From a virus, in the IMG/VR virus record IMGVR_UViG_3300035698_011798, positions 1 to 29,488 of that record: DNA of 29,488 nucleotides. The stretch is one strand, 5' to 3'. Of the stretch, positions 12,485-19,902 are shown piece by piece. Position 1 is the stretch's first letter, and each line of letters starts with the position of its first letter. The notes under the pieces were generated by a model, which was not told where the DNA came from, did not search any database, and worked only from the letters and a program-made list of their open reading frames with translations. Made by a program: the position numbers and the translations under genes.

Positions 12485-14125
12485 ATGACATTACATGAAC
12501 TCGGAATAGAAGACAGAGATGAGCAAAAGTTTGCTACCCGCTGTCCAAAGTGTGCTGACACTCGTCAAAAAACAGCTACTAACTCCTTAATGGTTTATAA
12601 GGATGAAGATGGTACTCGCTATGAGTGCCTCCACCCTACTTGTGAGTGGTTTGAGAATAGGCAGTTTATTAAAGACGCCTCTGCAAGCCCTTCGAGCAGT
12701 AAGCCGGCTAAGATGGAATTTCAGATCCCGGTGCCCGACAGCGCCGGACCTCCTCCACTTAGTGCTAACGCCATTAAGTACGCTTACAGAAACGTTGAAG
12801 GGGAACTACTATATTACATTACACGTATAGACTCCCCGGAAGGTAAACGCTTCTTCCCAATGGCCTATACTACTACGGGTGAATGGGTAGCTAAACGACC
12901 TACTATTAAAGCACTGTACGGAGCGGAGTTACTAAAAGACACCTCCAAGCCAGTTATTATAGTAGAGGGCGAGAAAGCTAAAGACAAGGGACAGGAAACC
13001 TTTAACCAAGCCATCGTCATAAGTTGGCCTGGCGGAGCCGCTAACGTAAAGGGTGGTGACTGGGACCTACTAAAAGGTCGTAAGGTAATCATCTGGCCTG
13101 ACAACGACGAAGCCGGACTGGTTGCTGCTAGACAGATCGCTGCTCTTATCCCTGGTGATATCAGTATCGTAGATCCATCAAGTCTACCAGCTAAAGCAGA
13201 CCTAGGGGACGATCTAACTAAAGAACAAATAGTTGAAGTTTGGAATACTCAAGTACGTCACAACCGCCCAGAGATAAGCGGCGCCTACTCAGCTAAGGAC
13301 ATGCAGTTCAAACTATCCGAGATCAAGACGGGAGAGTCTCTTGGGTGGGCTAATATGAGACGCATGCGACTACCAGCCTCAGGGATGGTTGTTATTGAGG
13401 GACGTACAGGACACGGTAAGACAACGATGATGGCGAATATCTTAGCGAAGAAGATACAAGAAGGTAGGTCCCCTCTAGTGTTTTACTCATACGAGATGCC
13501 CGCTGAACGTATCTTACTTAAGACCGTGATGATTCTAGATGGGCGTCAGCTCGATGAGATCCCTCACGTTAACGAAGAGATGTTTAGGGAAGAATGTCTC
13601 ACAGGTAAGAATAAGATATATAACTCACTACTAGAGAAGTTAGGAAGCGATCTTTACATTACCGACGCTTACTTAGATATCGATCAGTTAATGGCTAACC
13701 TATCCTCTCCACATATGAGAGGCGCTATGGTGTTTGTCGATTATATTCAATACATCCCAGCGAAGAATAGTGCGACCAGCCGTTACCTAATCATTAAAGA
13801 GTTCGCAGATAAGATACAGAACGTATCGCATAAGAACAAGTTAGTTGTATTCGTCGGAGCTCAACTCACTCCAGGCGATAAACCAGAGATGGATTCACCT
13901 AGGGAAGGTAAAGACATTCACAACTCCGCCGAGCTGGTAATTAGAATTTGGAATAGGTCCCTGGGAGACACTATGGGGGTTACACGTAAGGATCTAGACG
14001 GGTTACCTGGTAACTGTGTTCTAGATATACGTAAGAATCGAAATGGGTTGTCAGGAGCGAAATATTGCTTCGACCTAGTAAATGGATGTTCTCTACAGGA
14101 CATTAACGCTCAGGGAGCATTTTAA
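12485..14125 (+). CDS. Primase-helicase (T7 gp4-type)
   Basis: 546 residues. An N-terminal zinc site (Cys20, 23, 48, 53) is followed by a TOPRIM domain with VEGEK (160-164) and WPDNDEAG (Asp206, Asp208). A RecA-fold DnaB-type helicase then shows Walker A GRTGHGKTT (306-314), Walker B MVFVDYIQ with Asp419, and a VFVGAQLTP motif. This gives a single chain that primes and unwinds, as in T7 gp4 (566 residues). AGGAG precedes the ATG. Together with the polymerase and ssDNA-binding protein it forms a compact T7-like replisome. Confidence 0.93.
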   Translation: MTLHELGIEDRDEQKFATRCPKCADTRQKTATNSLMVYKDEDGTRYECLHPTCEWFENRQFIKDASASPSSSKPAKMEFQIPVPDSAGPPPLSANAIKYAYRNVEGELLYYITRIDSPEGKRFFPMAYTTTGEWVAKRPTIKALYGAELLKDTSKPVIIVEGEKAKDKGQETFNQAIVISWPGGAANVKGGDWDLLKGRKVIIWPDNDEAGLVAARQIAALIPGDISIVDPSSLPAKADLGDDLTKEQIVEVWNTQVRHNRPEISGAYSAKDMQFKLSEIKTGESLGWANMRRMRLPASGMVVIEGRTGHGKTTMMANILAKKIQEGRSPLVFYSYEMPAERILLKTVMILDGRQLDEIPHVNEEMFREECLTGKNKIYNSLLEKLGSDLYITDAYLDIDQLMANLSSPHMRGAMVFVDYIQYIPAKNSATSRYLIIKEFADKIQNVSHKNKLVVFVGAQLTPGDKPEMDSPREGKDIHNSAELVIRIWNRSLGDTMGVTRKDLDGLPGNCVLDIRKNRNGLSGAKYCFDLVNGCSLQDINAQGAF

Positions 14126-14126
14126 T

Positions 14127-14888
14127 ATGACAAAAGCAATAGAGAAGAAAGCTAAAATACTAGTTCTAGATATTGAAACGAGTTATAGCGTAGTCGCTAC
14201 CTTTGGGATCTGGAACGTCAATATACCGATTGACAGTATCTTAGACGAATGGTACATCATTTGTGCCGCTTGGAAGTGGTTAGACGATGATGAAGTCCAT
14301 ACCTCGAGTATTCTAGACTGTCCAGATAAGTCAGACAAAGTGGTTGTTCAAGCCCTTCGAGACGCTATCGTAGAGGCGGACATCATTATAGGCCATAACT
14401 CGGATAAGTTCGATGTTAAGAAACTTAATACCCGAATCATTCAACACGGGATGGAGCCAATGCCTCCAGTAACATCCATCGATACTTTGAAGGTTGCAAA
14501 GAAGTACTTCAAGTTTACCAGTAACAAGCTAGACTACATTGCCCAATACCTCGGAGTCGGTTCTAAGTTATCCACCTCTAAGGGACTTTGGTTACGTGTA
14601 CTACGCGGAGACGACGACGCTGTACAAGAGATGTTAGACTATAACAAGGTCGACGTAGTAATCACAGAGAAGGTTTACTACAAGTTCAGGCCTTACATGG
14701 CGCAGCATCCTCACCTTAATCTTTATACAGGTGAATCAACAGAGTCTTGCCCAGCATGTACTTCTAAGAACCTACAGAAGAGAGGGTTCGCTTACACCGG
14801 GGTAGGTCGTAGACAACGTTTCCAATGCATAGACTGTGCTAAATGGTCTACTGGTAGAAAATCAATAGAAACAACTAACATAAGGTGA
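14127..14888 (+). CDS. DnaQ/RNase H-fold 3'-5' exonuclease with zinc ribbon
   Basis: 253 residues. Exo I is LDIET (Asp15, Glu17), Exo II is IIGHNSDKFDVKKLN and Exo III is YNKVDVVITEKVY: the DEDD metal-binding set in the order seen in family B polymerase exonucleases. A C-terminal C4 zinc ribbon follows (Cys208, 211, 234, 237). The DNA polymerase already carries its own exonuclease, so this is an additional nuclease for recombination or primer processing. AGGGAG precedes ATG 14127. A proofreading-like or RNA-degrading role cannot be separated by sequence. Confidence 0.85.
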   Translation: MTKAIEKKAKILVLDIETSYSVVATFGIWNVNIPIDSILDEWYIICAAWKWLDDDEVHTSSILDCPDKSDKVVVQALRDAIVEADIIIGHNSDKFDVKKLNTRIIQHGMEPMPPVTSIDTLKVAKKYFKFTSNKLDYIAQYLGVGSKLSTSKGLWLRVLRGDDDAVQEMLDYNKVDVVITEKVYYKFRPYMAQHPHLNLYTGESTESCPACTSKNLQKRGFAYTGVGRRQRFQCIDCAKWSTGRKSIETTNIR

Positions 14889-14892
14889 TATT

Positions 14893-15429
14893 ATGAAAAT
14901 AGGTATGTTTGGGGCAGCGTCCCCTTTTCTAAAGGAAGAATACAAGAAACTGGCATATGATGTAGGCCGCCTAATCCGAACTAACGGGGCAGGTCTCATC
15001 ACAGGTGCCGGAGATACAGGCGCTATGGGATCTATCATGGATGGTTTCACAGCCGAGGACCATGAAGGAGAAGCGGTGGGGATCATAACCCATCGTCTCA
15101 TACGCATGGAAGGCATCCACCCAAAACTGAATACTCTGTATAAGGTGGAGAGTATGGATACTCGTAAACACATGCTGATTAACCTGAGTGACATGCTAAT
15201 TACTTTACCAGGCGGATTCGGTACGATGGATGAGCTGATGGAGGTCATAACACTTAAACAGTTAGGGATCTCTAATAAAACAGTCGTTGTAATAGATATA
15301 GAGGGAGGGCCCTTCTCAACCGCTTTGAAAGCACTGATTGCAATGTTCTTGGAAATAGGTACCGTGGATCCTAAGACAGCACATGGTGTCCACTTTATGA
15401 CAATAGAACAATTCGAGGAGCTACTCTAA
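14893..15429 (+). CDS. LOG-family nucleoside 5'-monophosphate phosphoribohydrolase
   Basis: 178 residues with the Rossmann-like LOG fold: an N-terminal FGAASP strand-turn, LITGAGDTGAMGSIMDGF, the DTRKHM motif (Arg91, Lys92) and the signature PGGFGTMDE (106-114). Members cut the N-glycosidic bond of nucleoside monophosphates to free base and ribose 5-phosphate; plant and bacterial members activate cytokinins. In a phage it may alter nucleotide pools or supply a base. Its stop overlaps the next start (TAATG), which links it to the diphosphohydrolase-like gene. Confidence 0.9.
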   Translation: MKIGMFGAASPFLKEEYKKLAYDVGRLIRTNGAGLITGAGDTGAMGSIMDGFTAEDHEGEAVGIITHRLIRMEGIHPKLNTLYKVESMDTRKHMLINLSDMLITLPGGFGTMDELMEVITLKQLGISNKTVVVIDIEGGPFSTALKALIAMFLEIGTVDPKTAHGVHFMTIEQFEELL

Positions 15430-15749
15430 TGTTAGCAGATAAGCACGATCAAGGGAAACCAAGACTTGAACTACTCCCTCCACACGCAGTGGTCGAACTA
15501 GGATATGTTCTTAAGTTTGGTGCTGAGAAGTACGGAGAGTTTAATTATTTGAAAGGCACAGGTTGGTCACGGTTCGCAGGTGCGGCACTTAGACACATCT
15601 ATGCTTGGATAAGAGGCGAGGACAACGACCCCGAAAGTGGTCTACCTCACCTAGCACATGCGGCAGTAAGTTGTATGATGATCATTGAATACCAACGCCG
15701 CGGTATTGCTAAAGATGATCGTTTCAAACAGGGAGACTCAAATGAGTAA
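15429..15749 (+). CDS. dATP/dGTP diphosphohydrolase-like protein
   Basis: 106 residues. KHDQGKPRLELLPPHAVVEL, FGAEKYGEFNY, GAALRHIYAW, and GLPHLAHAAVSCMMIIEY are typical of the phage dATP/dGTP diphosphohydrolase N-terminal family (PF18909-like), relatives of MazG-type helical enzymes. The His and Glu/Asp residues of these helices would hold metal. It overlaps the LOG gene by one base, and together they point to nucleotide-pool control. The family occurs near diaminopurine biosynthesis genes in some phages, but no PurZ is present in this window. Confidence 0.75.
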   Translation: MLADKHDQGKPRLELLPPHAVVELGYVLKFGAEKYGEFNYLKGTGWSRFAGAALRHIYAWIRGEDNDPESGLPHLAHAAVSCMMIIEYQRRGIAKDDRFKQGDSNE

Positions 15750-16116
15750 AGAAGATATGAAGAACGTAGAACTTAAGACAACGGCGGAAGCCATCAGTGA
15801 TATGAAGCAGACCCAGCTAGAAGACAAGGGCGATGGATTTGATCCTTATTACACGGCGGAGCGTAAAGCACTGAAGATGGCAGTTGAAGATCTTAAACTT
15901 CTAGTAGAAGCGGTAGATAAACGGGTAGACCTAATCAAGGTGTTGCACGATGAGAAATCTCGAGGTCATGAGGTATTCGCTTACATGACGGACGAACAAC
16001 GTAAGCAGGTTTTCTCTACAGTCTACACATTCGACATGAAGAACGTAAAAAAACTCGGAAAAGCACTTACCGATTCCGATAAAGCTCTCTCTCGAGTTTT
16101 GAGATCACTTAACTAA
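15742..16116 (+). CDS. Hypothetical helical protein, 124 aa
   Basis: MSKEDMKNVELKTTAEAISD followed by long charged helices (RKALKMAVEDLKLLVEAVDK). It is probably coiled-coil and has no membrane segment. GGGAG lies 8 bases before ATG 15742, and the start overlaps the end of the preceding gene by 8 bases. It is the last rightward gene before the double terminator. Not recognised. Confidence 0.75.
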   Translation: MSKEDMKNVELKTTAEAISDMKQTQLEDKGDGFDPYYTAERKALKMAVEDLKLLVEAVDKRVDLIKVLHDEKSRGHEVFAYMTDEQRKQVFSTVYTFDMKNVKKLGKALTDSDKALSRVLRSLN

Positions 16117-16135
16117 AAAACGTCCTCACAGGACG
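16115..16135 (-). terminator. Intrinsic terminator for the leftward virion unit
   Basis: Read on the minus strand, CGTCCT/AGGACG forms a stem with a 3-base loop and is followed directly by TTTTTT (the A-run at 16115-16120 on the plus strand). It stands about 110 bases beyond the stop of the fibre-like gene. Confidence 0.75.
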
Positions 16136-16148
16136 CTCACTGAGTATA

Positions 16149-16184
16149 GGTCTAAGGGTATCCCAGTATCCTTAGGCCTTTTTT
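16149..16184 (+). terminator. Intrinsic terminator for the rightward unit
   Basis: GGTCTAAGG pairs with CCTTAGGCC (one G-U pair) around a 12-base loop and is followed by TTTTTT at 16179-16184. It closes the replication transcript 33 bases after the last rightward gene. Confidence 0.85.
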
Positions 16185-16191
16185 ATGTTAA

Positions 16192-16226
16192 AGTCTCTGT
16201 ATGGGCTTGTATGAGCCTTAGAGACT
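16192..16226 (-). terminator. Second hairpin between converging units
   Basis: AGTCTCT (16192-16198) pairs with AGAGACT (16220-16226), and GGCT with AGCC inside it. On the minus strand only TTTAA follows, so it would be a weak terminator or an mRNA 3'-end structure for the fibre transcript. Confidence 0.5.
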
Positions 16227-16247
16227 GATTCATTGTATTTCTTACCC

Positions 16248-18563
16248 TTAAGGTACAAATTTAGCTGTCATTAGGGTCACAATCTTCCTTGTGATACTTA
16301 AAACCCATCCCGAAGCTATCTGACCACCTATTACTACGATCATGGCAGTAGAAAGTGTTACAGACATTCCACATGTCATCATAGCTACTTGGATAAACTT
16401 TAACCCCTGAGCAAACCCTACAGTTCCAGCCATAGTAATCTGCTTAGCGGTAGGAGTTATCTTTTTAACCATAGATGCGATACTTCCCGTAGCCACCCCT
16501 TTAAGCACCTTCACATACTTTGAGATAGTAACTGCTCCCGACATAGTTGAGGAAAGTGTTAAGGTCCATATATTAGCCCTGGTCAACGAGACGGCACCGG
16601 CCATAGTTACAGCGAATGACTCTAAGAATATCTTACCTTGAGATAGAGAAGAAGTCATCGCACTTGTAGCAGTCTTAGTTAACTTAACCAACTTAGCGAC
16701 AGTCGAGCCCATGGTAGCTGTAACACTCCCAGCAATGGCCCATATGTTTGCTTTAGTCATTCCGGCACTCCCGGCCATAGTTATTGAGAAAATTATTCCG
16801 AGGACAGTACCGTACGCAAGACCAGCAACTCCCGCTACCGTGTAACCAAATGACCTAGGATACTGGGCACTACGAGAGAATATATTACTCCCACCCGTAG
16901 AAGAGGCGGAGGTTCTATAGTACTGCAGCAGCCTACTCATTGTAGACACACCACCCATAGCTACCCCGATGGCCTTGGTAAAGATGTTAGCGAAGGATAC
17001 CGAAGCAGAGCCGGCCGCTGTTATCATCTTTGTTAATTTCACCGCTTTAATAAAACCACTAGTTCCGTCAACTACCATTTCTTTAAGAGTCTTAACGTAC
17101 TTAGACACACTACTTGTCATATCCGCCGTAATACCGAGTACTTTGGACCAAGTGTTCTCCAACGCAACAGAGACACTACCTGCCGCCGCTATTGACTTAG
17201 TTGTCTTAACGTATATAACCAGACCATTAGCCCCAGCCATAGTCATCGAAGGTGTCTCGTAATACGTAGTAGAGCTCGCCGCAACAGGCCACTTGAAAGG
17301 AAGATAATGATTATTTGCAGGATTTACGAAGTAAACCCAAGGGTTGTAAGCAGCTGTCTCGGAGTTACCATTAGCAAGATCCGTCTCGGAGTCATCGCCG
17401 AAGGATAACAGACCAGTATGTCCACTTGCACCGGAGGGATTACCACCCATACCAAACTCAACCACTAGTCTATCCCCGTCTGCTATAGTAACATTATTGT
17501 TTAAGAGGGTCGTTGTAATAGATCTGGCGGTAAGAGTTGTAGACGCCTCCGATGTGTCAGCGGCGGTCAGACTAGGCCCTACAAGAAATTCAGGAGTACC
17601 ATATTCCGTACCATCGTTCTTTACAATACGAACAGTCGCTCTGACATCCATGTTGACCGACGCTGCAGTCTCCGATGCTCGTATCACATAATCGAAAACC
17701 TTAGACCCCATCTTAGTGGTAGAGAAAGGGTGTAGGGGAGGAGATACATATTGCATAATCAAGATATCTAAATTTGCAGTACTCGCGTCACTAATAGAGT
17801 GGTCCTTCATAACGGTGCCAGTAGGAGTTCGAGGGAGATCTAGCCTAGCCTTAACTTGGGATGTATCGTCCCAGTTAACAGAGTATCCAGGACTGACTGG
17901 GGCCACCGTACCTGTGTCTGCTGGAAGGTAGAACTTATTCCCATAAAAATCGAGAGTGCCTGTGTTAAACCTGGCTCTAGGATTATCAGCACCAGTAGCA
18001 ACATCGGAAGTAGTTACAAGGTTGGCAGCGGAATCATCCCCATAAGAAAGTGAGAAACCGTGCGACTGTCCTCCATCAGGATTACCTGAACCACCTATCT
18101 CAATAACCAGTCTATCCCCCTCAGCTATTGTGGTATCAGTAATGGCCCCCATCATGAATGATCTAGAAGTAAGTGTAGTTGCATCGAACTCTACATCATC
18201 CAGACCGAATGCGATTACTACCTTAGGTGTATCATAATCATCACCATTGATATCCACTAACCTGGCAGTCGCAGACAGGAACATATTATTCCCAGCGTTA
18301 GACTCGACACCTCGTATGGAGATAAGCATTGTAGGAGCACCAGTAGTGCCGGCATCCATAGGCGCACTTACGAATTGAAATAACAGGATATTCTGGTCCG
18401 TCTCGTCTGAGTCGGTGTAGGCTTTTGTAGTCATAGTAGAGTTGCGTGGGAAGCCCGACAAGGGCCTCCTCACAGCATCTGTAGTTACATCCCAATCAGC
18501 ACTATAGGAAGGGGAAACTTCCGGAGTCCCAGAGGACCCTAGGTAAAAGTCTGTAGCCATCAT
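16248..18563 (-). CDS. Repeat-rich fibre-like virion protein, 771 aa
   Basis: Not a recognised fibre family. Two homologous beta-rich domains (about residues 6-208 and 209-420) each begin with FYL, followed by SPxYSxxWD, and later contain a LVxExGxxGNP motif and SYGDDS or SFGDDS. From about residue 420 a third FYL-like start (HYLPFKW) leads into some 13 hydrophobic units of 17-21 residues, with cores such as ITMAGSAGMTKANIWAIAG and AVTMAGAVSLTRANIW. Alternating small and hydrophobic residues suggest a beta-roll or an aggregating trimeric stalk; they are not typical membrane helices. The start follows the previous stop closely with a weak ribosome site. It is the last gene of the virion block, the usual place for receptor-binding or accessory fibre genes. 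Confidence 0.7.
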   Translation of the reverse strand: MMATDFYLGSSGTPEVSPSYSADWDVTTDAVRRPLSGFPRNSTMTTKAYTDSDETDQNILLFQFVSAPMDAGTTGAPTMLISIRGVESNAGNNMFLSATARLVDINGDDYDTPKVVIAFGLDDVEFDATTLTSRSFMMGAITDTTIAEGDRLVIEIGGSGNPDGGQSHGFSLSYGDDSAANLVTTSDVATGADNPRARFNTGTLDFYGNKFYLPADTGTVAPVSPGYSVNWDDTSQVKARLDLPRTPTGTVMKDHSISDASTANLDILIMQYVSPPLHPFSTTKMGSKVFDYVIRASETAASVNMDVRATVRIVKNDGTEYGTPEFLVGPSLTAADTSEASTTLTARSITTTLLNNNVTIADGDRLVVEFGMGGNPSGASGHTGLLSFGDDSETDLANGNSETAAYNPWVYFVNPANNHYLPFKWPVAASSTTYYETPSMTMAGANGLVIYVKTTKSIAAAGSVSVALENTWSKVLGITADMTSSVSKYVKTLKEMVVDGTSGFIKAVKLTKMITAAGSASVSFANIFTKAIGVAMGGVSTMSRLLQYYRTSASSTGGSNIFSRSAQYPRSFGYTVAGVAGLAYGTVLGIIFSITMAGSAGMTKANIWAIAGSVTATMGSTVAKLVKLTKTATSAMTSSLSQGKIFLESFAVTMAGAVSLTRANIWTLTLSSTMSGAVTISKYVKVLKGVATGSIASMVKKITPTAKQITMAGTVGFAQGLKFIQVAMMTCGMSVTLSTAMIVVIGGQIASGWVLSITRKIVTLMTAKFVP

Positions 18564-18569
18564 AATCTA

Positions 18570-18932
18570 CTAAGCACCAACTGTTAGTTGAAACGTAAAC
18601 TCGATCTTGTCTCCAGAAGTTAGAGCAATGCCAGTAAAGTCGGACTTAACTATCATAGTACCGGACGAAGCAGCATTGAATACTCCTGCATTAGTAATAG
18701 TCTTGCTACCATCCGCTGTTATAGTGGACACCCATTGTAGGATGTTTGCCGAAGGTTGTGAATCCGTACTTCCTACGCGGGACTCAGAAGCCTCCGTAAA
18801 CAAAGTCGTATCAGCTACAGCTGCCGTACCAGCTCCAGTACCCCAACCAATATAGTAAGTGCCGTATGCATCAAGTTCATCAACTACGAATCCTTCGCCT
18901 GCATCGGTAAAAACATCTGCCATCATCATCAT
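18570..18932 (-). CDS. Putative tail-fibre-associated protein, 120 aa
   Basis: Starts MMMMADVFTDAGEG; further on TGAGTAAVADTTLFTEASESR, a QPSANILQWVSTITADG stretch and a closing KIEFTFQLTVGA. This order is seen in many small phage proteins annotated as tail fibre or surface proteins, beta-sandwich in character. AAAGGACT lies upstream of four tandem ATG codons, so the exact start is uncertain by up to three residues. It overlaps the preceding gene as ATGA. Confidence 0.65.
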   Translation of the reverse strand: MMMMADVFTDAGEGFVVDELDAYGTYYIGWGTGAGTAAVADTTLFTEASESRVGSTDSQPSANILQWVSTITADGSKTITNAGVFNAASSGTMIVKSDFTGIALTSGDKIEFTFQLTVGA

Positions 18933-19204
18933 TTTATAAGTCCTTTTAAGTTCATTAATTGTCCTAGGATACCGTCTAGAGGGCTTGCGTCTTCAATCAC
19001 GCCTTCTTCTTTGGCACCTTGCAGTTGACCTAGTAGCATACCAACTACGTCACTTTTACCACCTGTTGCTGCACTAAGTAAGCCACTACCTAGTAAACCA
19101 CCACCGGCTTCGCCAGCAGCCGCCTGATCTGGATTGGCTCCAAACGACTGGTCGATAGCTCCATGTAGTATTCGTTTAATTTCTACGTTTAAGTCAATTA
19201 TCAT
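18929..19204 (-). CDS. Small virion-block protein, 91 aa
   Basis: Starts MIIDLNVEIKRILHGAIDQS; the middle is Gly/Ala-rich (AAAGEAGGGLLGSGLLSAAT) and the end is helical. It overlaps neighbours on both sides by ATGA, so it is translated in a coupled chain. There is no clear membrane helix, though the Gly-rich middle is hydrophobic. Not recognised. Confidence 0.65.
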   Translation of the reverse strand: MIIDLNVEIKRILHGAIDQSFGANPDQAAAGEAGGGLLGSGLLSAATGGKSDVVGMLLGQLQGAKEEGVIEDASPLDGILGQLMNLKGLIK

Positions 19205-19359
19205 TTTATGGTTCTCTCTTCTACTGTTCCATCTGCCCGTATAATACGGATTTTACTTAACTTCAGCTTCTTCTCCATAGTAACCTTAGGTAACCAAGGG
19301 GATCCGCCGTTTATACGACCACGAATGGCCTTCTTAATATCATCGATTAATTTAATCAT
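19201..19359 (-). CDS. Small basic protein, 52 aa
   Basis: MIKLIDDIKKAIRGRINGGS and onward is strongly basic (VTMEKKLKLSKIRIIRAD). AGGAGT lies upstream of the ATG. It overlaps the stop of the 111-residue gene by 8 bases and its own stop overlaps the next start as ATGA. Basic composition suggests nucleic-acid or virion-interior association, which is inference. Not recognised. Confidence 0.65.
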   Translation of the reverse strand: MIKLIDDIKKAIRGRINGGSPWLPKVTMEKKLKLSKIRIIRADGTVEERTIK

Positions 19360-19687
19360 TTCTAACTCCTGATTGTCTGACCTGTAACGTAGCTGTGCCT
19401 GAGACCCAGCCAGTAACGTTTAACCGTACTCCCGTTACCGGAGCTACTATCACCTTACTAAGCGATGTTGTAATATCAGCAAAATCTGGTAGTGCATAAC
19501 CATCCCCACTCGCGGTCTCAGTGGCTAAGTCATCGGTTGTATACTCTACTGTATATGTCAGTGATGCCCCTGCGGACACCTTTACATGTGCGTGCACTAT
19601 GAAAGGAAGAATCTTAGTATTCAGCCTCACCCATGAACTGGTATCAACAGCCCCTAATGCCCGGGTATCAAAATGTGTAATAGCCAT
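19352..19687 (-). CDS. Beta-rich virion protein, 111 aa
   Basis: MAITHFDTRALGAVDTSSWV and onward is rich in Thr, Val and Ser with alternating strands (SLTYTVEYTTDD, GVRLNVTGWVSGTATLQVRQ). It is typical of small head or tail decoration domains. AAGGAGC precedes the ATG. No exact family known to me. Confidence 0.65.
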   Translation of the reverse strand: MAITHFDTRALGAVDTSSWVRLNTKILPFIVHAHVKVSAGASLTYTVEYTTDDLATETASGDGYALPDFADITTSLSKVIVAPVTGVRLNVTGWVSGTATLQVRQSGVRND

Positions 19688-19703
19688 TTATTGCTCCTTC
19701 GGC

Positions 19704-19901
19704 CTAATGGCCTAAAAATGTTTTAGATATAAAACCACCTGCGGCTACGCAGACAGCACCTACCCCTGAGGCCCACGCCCTGAAAGTCTCGAGAGAAGAT
19801 ACACGTGTAACTAGTTCAGCCTTCATGACTTTAATTTCTTGTATATCTTCTTGGATACTATCCAATTTTGTTATTATAATACCCATTTCTCTTTCATTCA
19901 T
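19704..19901 (-). CDS. Coiled-coil protein with C-terminal membrane helix, 65 aa
   Basis: MNEREMGIIITKLDSIQEDI begins a coiled-coil segment; a hydrophobic helix follows (about residues 43-60) with a short FLGH tail. This layout recalls XhlA-like holin-associated proteins. The ATG at 19901 is used because it stands one base after the stop of the large ejection protein gene (TAGTATG). A longer frame would reach into that gene. In the virion block such a protein could be a holin or a tail-length/ejection accessory factor. Confidence 0.65.
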   Translation of the reverse strand: MNEREMGIIITKLDSIQEDIQEIKVMKAELVTRVSSLETFRAWASGVGAVCVAAGGFISKTFLGH

Positions 19902-19902
19902 A

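Noticed and set aside
15429-15749. Diaminopurine (Z) genome system
   Set aside because: Only a diphosphohydrolase-like protein is present. No PurZ or DatZ is visible, and the polymerase looks T7-type, so the claim is not supported by this window.
16969-17262. Rightward frame opposite the fibre gene
   Set aside because: An open antisense frame produced by the Ala/Thr/Val-rich repeat codons of the fibre gene; no start signals.
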